From Otis tarda (lineage: Eukaryota > Chordata > Aves > Otidiformes > Otididae): DNA of 64,000 nt. The stretch's first letter is position 1, and the number at the start of each line of letters is the position of its first letter. The notes under the pieces are model-generated. The model saw nothing but the letters and a program-made list of their open reading frames with translations. It ran no database searches and was not told the origin of the DNA. Below, piece by piece: positions 54,368 to 64,000 of this stretch. Location: positions 82,747,001-82,811,000 of the forward strand of contig CM048552.1 of the NCBI GenBank assembly GCA_026413225.1, given 5' to 3'. The position numbers and the translations under genes are program-made.

Positions 54368-54955
54368 GCGTGGACAGCAGGTCGAGAGAGGTGATTCTCC
54401 CCTCTGCTGTGCTCTCATGAGACCCCACCTGGAGTACTGCATCCAGCTCAGGAGCCCCCAACATAAGAAGGATATGGACCTGTTGGAGAGGGTCCGGAGC
54501 AGAGCCACGAAAATGATCAGAGGGCTGGAGTACCTCTCCTAAGAGGACAGGCTGAGAGAGCTGGGGCTGTTCAGCCTGGAGAAGAGGAGGCTCCAGGGAG
54601 ACCATATAGCTGCCTTTCAATATTTTCAATACTTAAAGGGGGTTGATAAGAAAGATGGAGAAAGAGTTTGACAGGGCCTGTAGTGACAGGCAAGGGGCGA
54701 CAGCTTTAAACTGAAAGAGGGTAGGTTTAGATCAGATATTAGGTAAAAAAAGAGTTACTATGAGGATGGTGAAACACTGGAACAGGTTGCCCAGAGAGGT
54801 GGTAGATGCCCCATCCCTGGAAACATTCAAGGCCAGGTCAGATGGGGCTCTGAGCAACCTGATTCAGTTGAAGATGTTCCTGCCCATGACAGGGGAGTTG
54901 GACTAGATGATCTTCAAAGGTCCCTTCCAACTCAAGCCATTCTACGATTTCTCAT
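54368..54955 (+). mobile_element. CR1 3' end right of LTR A
   Basis: GCGTGGACAGCAGGTCGAGA starts in the RT C-terminal region and continues through the tail to CATTCTACGATTTCT at about 54950. Several small deletions. Confidence 0.93.
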
Positions 54956-55476
54956 GGGTTTTTTTTTTCCCCTCTATGTAGAGGAAAAATAGTGACATAA
55001 GAAGGTCAACAGAGTACAAATACAGCCATGATAAATCTTGTCCCCAAAAATTACATTTCTGTTTTTTAACTGTTCTGCAGAAGCCATTATTTTATCTCCT
55101 TCCTTCTTCCTTGTAAGTCACACTTTCTTGTGCTACAACAGGAAAGCTGAAGTATTAGAAAAACTATCACGTATACATATATACACACAAAACATAAAAC
55201 TTTGAGGGAAGGTATTTAATATCTTTTTAATCAGTTTAATCAGCCCAGAGGATAAATATTGGCCAATAAAGTTACAGAAGAGGTGGAAAAGCTAGAAAAG
55301 CTTTTGCTAAGCACTAGCTCTGACTACTGGCCAATTTAATTCTAATCAAGACTGTGGCAATATGGAGGGTAAACCCATGCACATGTGTTGCTATACATGT
55401 TTCTCAAACTGGGCACTCTATGTCCTGCTCCAAATCAGAATCCCAGAACAAAATCCCTGGGATCTGGATGAGATTC
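54956..55476. other. Spacer between CR1 and LTR B
   Basis: AT-rich unique sequence; no element recognised. Confidence 0.65.
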
Positions 55477-55481
55477 CCTAG

Positions 55482-56612
55482 TGTCGTAGTTCAGCCCCGA
55501 TCGGGACCAGACTACGCAGTCTCTCTCTCGCTCCCCCCACCCTTCGAGAAAATAGGGGGAGATGATACAAGGAAAACGGCTCGAGGTTTGAGATAAGGAC
55601 GGGGAGAAATCCTTAAAGTTACCGTTACGGGCAAAACAGACTCGACTTGGGGAAAACTATTCATTTATTTCTAAAATTAGCAGGAGAATGAGACAGGGAA
55701 CAAGATAACCTCCCCCCACCCCTCCCTCTTCCCAAGCTTAACATTATCTATACTACCTCCCCTCCGGAGCGGCACGGGGCGGGAAAGGGAATGGGGGTCG
55801 CGGTCAGTTCATCAGGCGTTGTTTTATGCCACTGTGTCATTGTCGGGGGAAGAACTCCTCGCATTCCTCCTCTGCTCCAGCGTGGGGTCCCTCCCATGGG
55901 CCACAGTCCTTTGTGAAACTGCTCCAGCATGGGTCATCTCTTCCACGGGGTGCAGTCCCTCTAGAACAGCTGCCCCAGCGGGCCCTCCACGGGCCACAGC
56001 CACCTTCAGGCCTCCACCTGCTCCGGCGTGGGGTCCTCCATGGGCTGCAGGTGGATCTCTGCTCCTCCGTGGACCTCCATGGGCTGCAGGGGGACAACCT
56101 GCTCCACCATGGTCTTCACCACGAGTTGCAGAGGAATCTTGTCCAGGAGCCGCGTTACTCCTCCCCCTCCTTCTGAACTGACCTTGGCGTCTGCAGCCGT
56201 TCCTCACAACAGGCTGGCAGACGCCTCTCAGGATCCTTTTTACATCTCATTCACTTCTCATCTCCTCTCCACTTCTTGCAGCCAGGCTGGGCTGAGTTGG
56301 GCCCAGTCGGCTGCCCGGTGGGAGGCCAGAGGGTGAGGCCTGCAAGGCCCACGAGGCTCGTGCCTCCCCCTCTCTGCCCCCCGCTCAGCTGCTTCACATC
56401 TCCTCTTTTCTTCTTTTCCTGTTTTCCCCTACTTAAATACGTTATCACAGAGGCGTTATCACGGGACATTCTGCTACCAATTGGCTCGGCCTTGGCCAGC
56501 AGTGGGTCCGCCCTAGGCCCGGCCGAGTCCACTAAACAAAGGGGAGCGACTTCTAGCAGTTTCCTACAGAAGCTACCACCTTAGGCCCCCCCTCACTAAC
56601 AAAACCAGAACA
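55482..56612 (-). mobile_element. Solo LTR B, 1131 bp, same family as LTR A but minus orientation
   Basis: On the plus strand it runs from TGTCGTAGTTCAGCCCCGAT to AACAAAACCAGAACA. The 5-bp target duplication CCTAG is perfect (55477-55481 and 56613-56617). The reverse complement matches LTR A along its length, with AATAAA at 55669-55664. It contains GCTCCAGCATGGGTC-type and CCATGGGCTGCAG-type repeats at 55870-56130. GC-rich and less decayed than LTR A. Confidence 0.92.
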
Positions 56613-56617
56613 CCTAG

Positions 56618-58109
56618 TGACAATGAGAACGGCGATGTCCATTTTCTAGGTTTTACCTCCCCCACCCCCCCAAAAAAAGCCCACAATTAAGCAAGCTTTG
56701 CCCATTAGCATTAAACCACTCTCCAAAATCTTGGAAGTAGATCATCTGTGATTTATTGTTGCTGATTTACGTACAGGTCAAAATAGAATTGTGTGTCAAA
56801 ACAGGCCTAAGAAAGCACAAAGGAAAGAAAATAAAGAGATTCACAGGAATCCAGGACTAGCTTAATTCAGAATTTTCTCCAAAAGGTCTCACTTGTTTTT
56901 TACAAAAAATTTTGATGCTACCATCTTTGTAAGCTTTTTCAAGAAAGAATGTTTAGAGTGAGTGAGTCCCAGGCTATAACTAGTCACTAAAAGGACAGAA
57001 AGAAGCTATAGCAGCACACTGTCACTCTGTCCTCAGCTCTGCTGCCAGCTTTCCTCTGCCATTTCATCAGTGTTCTTCACCTTCTGCTTCCATACCTCAA
57101 AGAGGCTGCGGTAACACTATCACAAATAACTCGTGAGTTCTTACAATACTTTGACTTTCTTAAAATATAGCAGTTCTCTGATCTCTCCATTCCATATGAT
57201 GCGTACCCATGTGTATCACATAGGGCAGGGGGAAAGGAAGAAGAGAAAACAGCAGGGAGAAAGAGTTAACTACAGAGTAATTACTGCCAGTGCGAATGCT
57301 CTTCTCAGTCATTAACCATCTGCCTTCTAAGCAACTGAAGAAAGTTTTAAGGCTTTCCAGGTAAGCCAAGAAAGAAAAATTAAGAGGTAAGAATGAAATA
57401 GCAGACAGACAAGAAGGCTTAATTCTATGCATGCCACCCATTCTTGGAGTGACACACTATGAACAGTGTAATTTATTATTATTTTTTCAGCATGAATATG
57501 CACATAATAAGCAGTAAGTCCAAACCAGAGTCCTAACTGCTTAGGATACATGCAGTGTTTGGAGAAACATAAGGTCTAAATCCTTCTCTTTAAATCCCCA
57601 CCCACACAAACTGTTCCTAAAATGCAAGTATCCTCCAGTCCTACTTGCATGGAGATCTCAAAAAGCAAAGTGGATTAAGTTTTATGCTGTTGCCATCTCC
57701 TTCTCCTACCTCCATACTTCCCTCCTTTCATACTGAAAAATTACACTAGCGTTTATCTTCCCAATAAAGGATAAAGGTTGTCAGTATTTCCCCCATGAAC
57801 TCAAATTATAGAGGTGCTCTAATTTATATGAATAAAACCATTGCCCTTAGAATAATCCTGCACAACATTCTCCTACTCTTTACAATTTCTCTTCACATCA
57901 GCCAGGATATACTGGTGCCCCAAGGCACCATATGAACCAATCAAACAACACTGAGCAGAAGTGTCACTTTTTCCTTTCAGGCTAGCTGAGTCCAAAAGTG
58001 AAAAGTGATGTTTTAGTGACACCTATGCGCTCTTTTCTTTTTTTTCTTCTCAGTCTCAGGGAAATGTATACACTTTCCATCAGACTTTCCAAGGTTGGGT
58101 GGCGCATGT
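56618..58109. other. Intergenic between LTR B and provirus
   Basis: AT-rich; no exon or element recognised. Confidence 0.65.
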
Positions 58110-58379
58110 TGTGGCAGGTGCACCCACCCTGGCGGTCCTGGGGCTTCCTGCCAAAGGCTTCCCATCAAAACTTCCCGGCACAGCTCTTGTCTTAAGTCCA
58201 TTGTCTAGTATTAATCCCTGCGTGACATTTTGAACCTCTGGTTTGTTAATGATATCAAAGTCTTAAAGCAATTTCAGTTAAAGTAGAGATAAGTTTGAAT
58301 TTGTTATCAGTTTGTTACAAGTAAAACTGGTTTGAGTTTATCACCTGGTCTAATTTAAATTTTGTGAGTTTCTGTGACA
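58110..58379 (+). mobile_element. 5' LTR of decayed provirus, internally deleted
   Basis: Starts TGTGGCAGGTGCACCCACCC and ends GAGTTTCTGTGACA. It aligns with the 3' LTR (63083-63617) at both ends but lacks about 265 bp corresponding to roughly 63155-63440, which in the 3' copy carries the TATAAA. This LTR therefore has no visible promoter. Confidence 0.88.
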
Positions 58380-58387
58380 TTTTAGAT

Positions 58388-58405
58388 TGGTGTAGTTGGC
58401 AGGAT
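58388..58405 (+). other. Primer binding site, serine-tRNA type
   Basis: TGGTGTAGTTGGCAGGAT lies 8 bp after the 5' LTR. It differs from the complement of the 3' end of a vertebrate tRNA-Ser (the type ending CTGCCGACTACG-CCA) at two positions, and both are C to T within CpG, the expected decay of methylated DNA. Confidence 0.75.
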
Positions 58406-58599
58406 GGCAGGTAGCATCATTGATTGCTTACAGAGGCATGGAGTGAATCTGTCCTCCACACAGTAAATAACCAAGTATACCCTGCTATCAAATCTTGTTT
58501 CACTGTTGCATTTATTATCAAAATTCACTATTTTATATTGGAAAAAGGTGTATTGTTGCTTGACTCCATCCACGAAAATGTTAATAGAGGAATTATTAC

Positions 58600-59560
58600 A
58601 GAGGCATGGCTGTAGCCCTTCTCCCCTATGTATAGAACGGGCGAAGGGGGAGTGGTTCGACCCAGCAGCAGTTGTAGAAGGAAAAGAGCAGTGCTGCGGA
58701 AATAATCGAGATGGCAAAGGTGAAGAAACTATGTGTGCCATCCTAGGCACCTGTTTCATTCAAGCACAAAATCATATTCCAGAATATTAGAAATGAGCAA
58801 CTTAAAGAAGCAATTAGAAATAGATTGTCTGAAGAGAGAAATGTAGAGGGAAAGAGAGCAGACATGTCTGTTAGAACAAAAAATTGAGATCACACTAGTA
58901 CAAGCGAAAAAGCCCCCCAGTATTGTCCAAATCTGAAAGTTGATCACAGGCACAGACCCCAAGGATTGGAATGGGGACATCTGGGGAGACCCTGATGAAA
59001 AGAGCTCCGAAGAAGCGGCAGAGCTGGAGGAAAGGGACATATGAGCCTTCATTAAAACAGAAAGGCATATGGGTCCACAACATGGAAACCCCTACCCACT
59101 GGAAGGGACCTGAGCTTAGCGAATTGCAAACTGAGTTTTTGTGCAGGCCAGAAGAAACAGGAACTGAGTATTTGTGGCATGTCTCTTTAATGGCCAGGGC
59201 ATCGGATACTGTTAAACAATGGTGAACCTACGAGGATTCAGGGACCCGTAATGTTTCTATGCAACAGGCGGCATGCAACCAGTTGATAACATCCCGAGCA
59301 GCTTATTGGGCTGGGAGTGTAAACCCCAAAGAAAGAGGAGAACCTGTTATTCTTAGAATAAAGGGACCATCGGGACTAGCAGAAGAAGTGCAAAAAGCTG
59401 CCTTTATTCAGGCTATACAAATAAGTGAGAGCAGAAAGGAGTACTGATGGCCACACGAGTGGACTCCAGCCACCTCAGACCTCTCACTGGAGGGCTACTG
59501 CACACTTTGAAAATACATATTAAGTCTCTTAGAGAAAGAATTCAGAGGGACATAGAGCAC
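58600..59560 (+). pseudogene. Retroviral gag remnant (N-terminal and capsid part)
   Basis: Broken gag-like sequence between the primer binding site and a nested solo LTR. One frame (58971-59447) carries KGPELSELQTEFLCRPEET and, after an in-frame TGA at 59223, the stretch WAGSVNPKERGEPVILRIKG. An acidic stretch in another frame near 58970-59040 implies at least one frameshift. The family cannot be named with confidence; position, frame structure and linkage to protease and integrase support gag. Not functional. Confidence 0.6.
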
Positions 59561-60150
59561 TGTCCTGGTTTTGGCTGGGATGAAGTTAATTATCTTCCCA
59601 ATAGCTGCTGTGGTTTGGATTTAGCATGGGATTTGGTATGTGAAGAACATTGTTAATACACTGATGTTATTAGTTGTTGCTGAAGAGACCAGGAATTTTT
59701 TCAGCTTCCCAGGTTTTGCTAACGTGCAGGTGCAGGAAGCTGGGAGGGTATAGCCAGAACTCTTGACTCAAATGAGCCAAAGAGAGTAGTTCATACCATA
59801 AATGTCATGCTTAGTATGTAAGTTGGAGCTGGCCAGTGGGATCTCTCTCACTGCTTGGGATGGCTCCGGAGTAATTTTTGGTTTCATTCTGAGGTTACAG
59901 CTCAGAACAGGCTGCATCGATCATTGGGTTGTGAGAAATCATGCATCATTCATTTTCTATATTTTAGTATCCCTATATATTATTATTAATTATTTTTATA
60001 TATATTATCTCTTCCTTTGCGATCCTAGTAAACTGTCTGTATCTCAATCCACAAGTTTTGTTTTCTTCCCAATTCTCCCCCCCATCCCCTGGGGAGGGTT
60101 AGCGAGTGGTTGCATGGTACTTCACTGCAGACTGGGGTTAAACCACAATA
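59561..60150 (+). mobile_element. Solo LTR of another avian ERV family nested in the provirus
   Basis: Starts TGTCCTGGTTTTGGCTGGGA and ends GGGGTTAAACCACAATA, the characteristic ends of a widespread avian solo LTR, with AGTAAACTGTCTGTATCTCA towards the 3' side. Flanks AGCAC (59556-59560) and AGTAC (60151-60155) fit a 5-bp target duplication with one change. It interrupts gag, so it inserted after the provirus. Confidence 0.88.
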
Positions 60151-60670
60151 AGTACAATTGGCAAAACCCTCGGAATCCATCCATACTGACTTGGGCGGAG
60201 ACATTACACAACATAGTTTCGGGCACAACCTGGGATGGGCCAATCTGGGCAGTGGCGCAGATGGGAATAGGAGGGTTCGAAAGGCCAGTCGAAAACCTCA
60301 CCCCAATCAGCCTCCCTGGCCTGGGAGTCTGAACTCTTCCAAGGTAAATTGGAATCAGACTCTCTCAGATTCAGAGAGAAATTACCTCTAGTGAAGAGTG
60401 TTAGCATTAGAGGCACTCCAGGCAGTGCTGCACAGGCAATCCACTGGCATATCCAAAAACTGGCGGGATTGCTGGAGAGGTAAACCAAAGACTGAGGGGG
60501 GAAACACAGGCAATCACCCTTCCTCAGCAGAGCACAGATGCAAATTAACCCTATCGCGTCCCTCTGAGGGGAACTGAATGAGTTAAAAAACAGCAGCTGT
60601 GGTTTGGGGCTCGGGCTATCCACTCTGCATACTGAATTCCTGCCAATGGTCCACTGACAGGGAACCATAT
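60151..60670 (+). pseudogene. Retroviral gag remnant, downstream part
   Basis: Continuation of gag after the nested LTR. Frames show short Trp- and Gly-rich stretches (for example WDGPIWAVAQMGIGGF, 60215-60270) with stops and shifts. No zinc knuckle could be read with confidence. Confidence 0.45.
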
Positions 60671-60822
60671 ATACATACAGATGTACACCCCCATTGGTCC
60701 AGAATGGTTAAGTTTAGAATTTTTGATTGACACAGGAGCTCAGTTTTGTGTTTTGAATAAACAACAAGCTGAGGAGTTAGGAATTAAACCATCAATAAAG
60801 GTAATAAAACACAATAGGAGTA
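60671..60822 (+). pseudogene. Retroviral aspartic protease remnant
   Basis: The frame reading EFLIDTGAQFCVLNKQQAEE contains the active-site Asp-Thr-Gly-Ala at 60729-60740. The frame ends about 90 bp on, where sequence jumps to integrase. Only the N-terminal half of a protease is present. Confidence 0.75.
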
Positions 60823-61440
60823 GAGGTGATACCAGGACTGACTATGGCCACAGCTGTTAGCACGACCACAAGAGATCAGACTGCTCAAGCACTGCAGAAA
60901 TAGTTTGGTATTTTGCCCATTTCTGAACATATTCAGAGTGATGACAGGTCACATTTCACAGCCGCAGTGGTACAAGACTGGGCATGAGGAGGAGGCATCA
61001 GATGGGTGTTTCACACACCGTATTATCCCCTGGCTAATGATATCGTTGGGCGAACCAATGGTTTGATTAAAAGACATGCTGATGTCTCACACCATAACTG
61101 GGACATACAATTGCCACAGGCAGTCTTTACTGTTAATAAGCATTACAGAAGCCCAGGAAGTCAAGCATTTTGTCCTACGAGACCATTGATGGATGATGCC
61201 CCCATGCCTGGCGATCAAAAGGACCAGTTCCCATTAGGAACACGCATAGGCCAATCCATCATGGTAAAACCGCCCTCCATCGGCATTGTACCCATGACTC
61301 TAGCTAGACCCAGTCTTATATGCTTGGGAAGTTCTAGACAGGAGCAGAAAGACCCACCACATCAGTGCCCAGTGGATGATTCCCAACTTCTAACCCCAAG
61401 GCCCACTTTAAAAGGACTGAGGCTCCATTTTGTGCTTCCT
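60823..61440 (+). pseudogene. Retroviral integrase remnant
   Basis: SDDRSHFTAAVVQDWA and WVFHTPYYPLANDIVGRTNG are the integrase core with its Asp and the HTPYYP block. The open part from 61006 continues without a stop; TAG at 60899-60901 and TGA at 60986-60988 break the upstream part. Everything between protease and this point, including reverse transcriptase and RNase H, is missing. Non-functional. Confidence 0.82.
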
Positions 61441-62640
61441 TACAGGACTAAGAAGAAGAGGACTGTCCTGCTGCGCCTACTGGCAGTGGTTATAGTGGCC
61501 AATGTAGACAGCAAAGACCTGTATGACAATATGGCAGCAAAAATGATGCTAGGGTTTGCTCGAATGATGAATCTAAGCTCCATAACTGTTTGTCTATCTA
61601 CCCCCAACTCAGCAGAAGACTCCTTACCAATTTTTGCACAGGACATTATTACTTCACTAACCCTCAAGCTCACATGGGAGCAATTTAACAACTACAGCTG
61701 GTATTTCAAAGGGGCTGAGAACTGGGGCTATACTTACATTGTTTACAGTTGGTCACTGGGAACAATAAATACAAGCTCAGTATGGGACGCAAATTGTAGT
61801 TATAACCTCCAACCCACCAGTGAGGCCACGAGGTGGAGTGTGAATGGTACTATGTTCCAATATTCAGTGGGGAAAGGACAAGTATAATGCTCTATGAGAC
61901 ACTAATAATAATTCCCTACAATATACAAAACAATAAAACACCTCATGGTGCATTAAACACTCGGAAAACAGTAACAAAGAATGTCCTAGTGTATGTAACT
62001 GAAACTCATTCAACTGCCCTGTCAACTGCACATGGGCTAGATGCACCCATGCACCTAGCTGGGATGAGGAAAAGAGTAAAACACCCTCAGCGAGGAAATC
62101 TCCTCTCTGGAACTGCCAAGTATGGGTCAGATGCAAAACCACTGACAAAATGCCATTGCTACGGCTATACGCTCCTACTCAGGAAGCCTTAGTGCAAGGC
62201 TGCCTAAGCAGCAATACTAGTTATTTTTGAGTCTTAGACTGTAGTAAGAAAAGCTGCTGTCCTCCTTTTACTACCTCACCAGGTTTGTGCTGAACATCCA
62301 GTGTCCTTGCACTCCCTAACTTAGTATGGGCATTCTCTGATGGCCATCTGTATTCCCAACTATATCAAACCACCCCTCAGCTAGCCTGTACACTAGTCGC
62401 ACTCTCTCTCTGCCCCAGTTATTGGAAAGGACCCATGCTAGACAAATGGTGAGGTCAAAGGCCAAGTGATTTTCAGAAGGTGTCCCAACATGGTGGACGG
62501 AATAATTATTCAGTGTGGGAATTGCACCAGTATGAAACTGACACGGCATTTTAGAATTAGGCCCGCAACTATCAGCCTGTTGCTCTTAAATAATCAATTA
62601 TAACATACCAGTAAAACCCCTCCAAAACTGAGTCATATTA
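61441..62640 (+). pseudogene. Retroviral envelope surface-subunit remnant
   Basis: In frame with the integrase remnant, a hydrophobic leader-like stretch (61468-61500) is followed by sequence with several N-glycosylation sites (NLSS, NYSW, NTSS, NCSY, NGTM) up to the stop at 61887. Other frames (61833-62192) continue Cys-containing env-like sequence, so frameshifts are present. No complete envelope reading frame remains. Homology is inferred from position and features, not from a close named relative. Confidence 0.6.
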
Positions 62641-62910
62641 GAGCTGATGCTGTTGAAGGAGAAGGACGTATGTGGAATTCTGAACCTGTCAACCAACGAG
62701 TGTTGTGTCCACACACTGAACGTATCAGTGCTGCTTCAAGACCAAATCAACAAGAAAAAGCAAGTAGCCAGAGACTCAGAAGTGATCATTGTTGGACTGG
62801 GAACAAACAGGTTGGGAAAACTTTTTGATGTGTTCAGGATTTTTCTTTCTGGGTGGCTGACCAGCCTCCTTCAGCCTTTGATAACGGTTTTGGTTATGAT
62901 TGTTGCATAG
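62641..62910 (+). pseudogene. Retroviral transmembrane-subunit remnant
   Basis: A frame ending at the TAG at 62908-62910 has a C...CC cluster (CGILNLSTNECCVHT, nine residues between first Cys and the CC pair) and a C-terminal hydrophobic segment (LLQPLITVLVMIVA). This is the order expected in the ectodomain tail and membrane anchor of a gamma- or epsilon-like envelope. The fusion-peptide region was not found. Confidence 0.6.
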
Positions 62911-63082
62911 AGTCATATAATTGATGTTCCAGTACAACCATAGAGCTATTAAGAAATGATGATCAACAGTGAGTATTTAGGCCCACTGAGACTGCGCTTC
63001 CTTTTAACTCTGGAGGCAAGAGGTGACTGCATCACCACTCCAATGAAACCAGTCAAACTGGGACTGTGGTCACAGGGGATTG

Positions 63083-63617
63083 TGTGGCAGGTGCATGCAC
63101 CCTGGCAGACCTGGGGGTTTCTGCTGGAGGCTTCCCATCACAACTCTTGTTCACACATTTTTTTTGGTCAAAAGTTAGGAAGGTTGTGGTCTTCAGCCAA
63201 TGAGAATTTATACGACCACATGTATTTTGAATTTGACAGATCAAATTCAGCTAGGGTATAAATGGAGCCCCACTGGAGGGCGAGCTTGAGTCAGTCCTCC
63301 CTAGAGCAGCAGGTCTGCAGGCAGAGACTTTCCCCTTAGGTTGGGACGCTGCCTAAGGAAAATCCTCGAAGTTGAGAGCCCTCCCTTTGTTATGTGAGTG
63401 ATTGCAGATTTTGGATCATCGGTCATCAAACATAAGACATCTTAAGTCCCTTGTGTAGCATTGATTCCTGAGTGGCATTTTGAACCTGTGGATTGTTAAT
63501 GTTACCAGAGTTCTAAACCAATTTTGGTTAAAATAGAGGTAAATTTCAACTCGTTATCAGTTTGTTACAAATAAATAACGTTTGAGGCTAATTTAATTTT
63601 TGTGAGTTCCCACAACA
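63083..63617 (+). mobile_element. 3' LTR of decayed provirus, 535 bp
   Basis: Starts TGTGGCAGGTGCATGCACCC, ends GAGTTCCCACAACA. TATAAA lies at 63257-63262 and AATAAA at 63570-63575. A very short purine stretch (ACAGGGGAT) precedes it. It matches the 5' LTR at both ends and the solo LTR at 17926-18464. I could not see a convincing target duplication around the provirus. Confidence 0.88.
63257..63262 (+). promoter_or_regulatory. LTR TATA box
   Basis: TATAAA in the 3' LTR, followed by GC-rich R-like sequence. The equivalent part of the 5' LTR is deleted. Confidence 0.6.
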
Positions 63618-64000
63618 CGTTAACATGCTTATCTATGCAAATGCACACACGCACAGATATATACACATAATGCACATGTACCTAACATAACTGCCGGTAT
63701 GAGTACCTTCACCAACTCTGCAGCCCTTTTTGGTCCTTAACCATCTGTCTCTTAAGTGCACACATACACTCACACAGCCACGCAAATAATTCATGTGGTC
63801 CATAACCAGATGCTGCCAAGGATCTACTTTCTCCCAAGACCCTCTAAGCAGGCTGAAGGTGAGCTGTAAGTTAGATTATCACACCATGTGCTGGGAGACA
63901 ACCAAAGCACATTCCCTTTGAGTCAGAGATGGTACGAGTGCCATGTATTATGATGTCACTGTATCTAAATTTGTCGATGTACAGTTTTGGGCCTGACCTT
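63618..64000. other. Flank of provirus, window end
   Basis: Has a CA-rich imperfect simple repeat (63640-63685). No gene seen. Confidence 0.65.

Noticed and set aside
55819..56207. Proline- and alanine-rich open frames of 116-127 codons
   Set aside because: Compositional frames within LTR B on both strands; no protein features.
58101..58109. Target-site duplication for the whole provirus
   Set aside because: The bases before 58110 and after 63617 do not match at 4-6 bp, so none can be claimed.
59802..60332. 176-codon plus-strand open frame
   Set aside because: Runs across the nested solo LTR and into gag remnant; not a single coding unit.
61006..61887. A functional captured envelope gene
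   Set aside because: The frame is a fusion with broken integrase, lacks the downstream subunit in frame, and stops and shifts follow.

Overview
This is a bird nuclear genome window. The evidence is the large number of CR1 LINE fragments, many ending in the ATTCTATG-type 3' repeat, together with several avian-type endogenous retrovirus LTRs, intron-rich gene structure and AT-rich intergenic sequence. I cannot name the species; the LTR families suggest a neognath bird.

One protein-coding gene is clearly present: a complete GALNT8 orthologue (polypeptide N-acetylgalactosaminyltransferase family) on the minus strand, with start codon at 48149 and stop at 30617. I could assemble all 11 coding exons by hand. 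Every junction has GT/AG ends and compatible phase, and together they give 1872 nt encoding 623 residues: a type II membrane anchor, coiled stem, GT-A catalytic domain (D270-x-H272 and H401) and a C-terminal ricin-like lectin domain. It carries the Tyr-Gly-Gly-Glu-Asn variant typical of the GALNT8/9/17/18 subgroup rather than the usual Trp-Gly-Gly-Glu-Asn.

Layout. 1-30 kb (downstream of GALNT8): gene-poor sequence with CR1 copies, including ORF1/ORF2-bearing remnants at 6.8-8.3 kb and 13.0-16.4 kb, the latter with a younger CR1 nested inside. There is a solo LTR at 17.9-18.5 kb and a small GC-rich block at 4.5-4.7 kb that may be a promoter or exon of a neighbouring gene. 30.6-48.2 kb: GALNT8, whose introns hold CR1 pieces, two LTR fragments, a purine minisatellite and two old tandem duplications. 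48.3-58 kb: intergenic repeats, notably two ~1.1 kb LTRs of one family in opposite orientation (53.2-54.4 and 55.5-56.6 kb), each with a recognisable 5-bp target duplication. 58.1-63.6 kb: a decayed provirus on the plus strand with paired LTRs, a serine-tRNA-type primer binding site, broken gag, protease, integrase and env remnants, a missing reverse transcriptase, and a solo LTR of another family nested inside it.

I found no new biological system. The most rewarding observations are the hand-resolved GALNT8 gene with its subgroup-specific catalytic substitutions, the layered history of nested mobile elements, and several perfect hairpins and tandem duplications.
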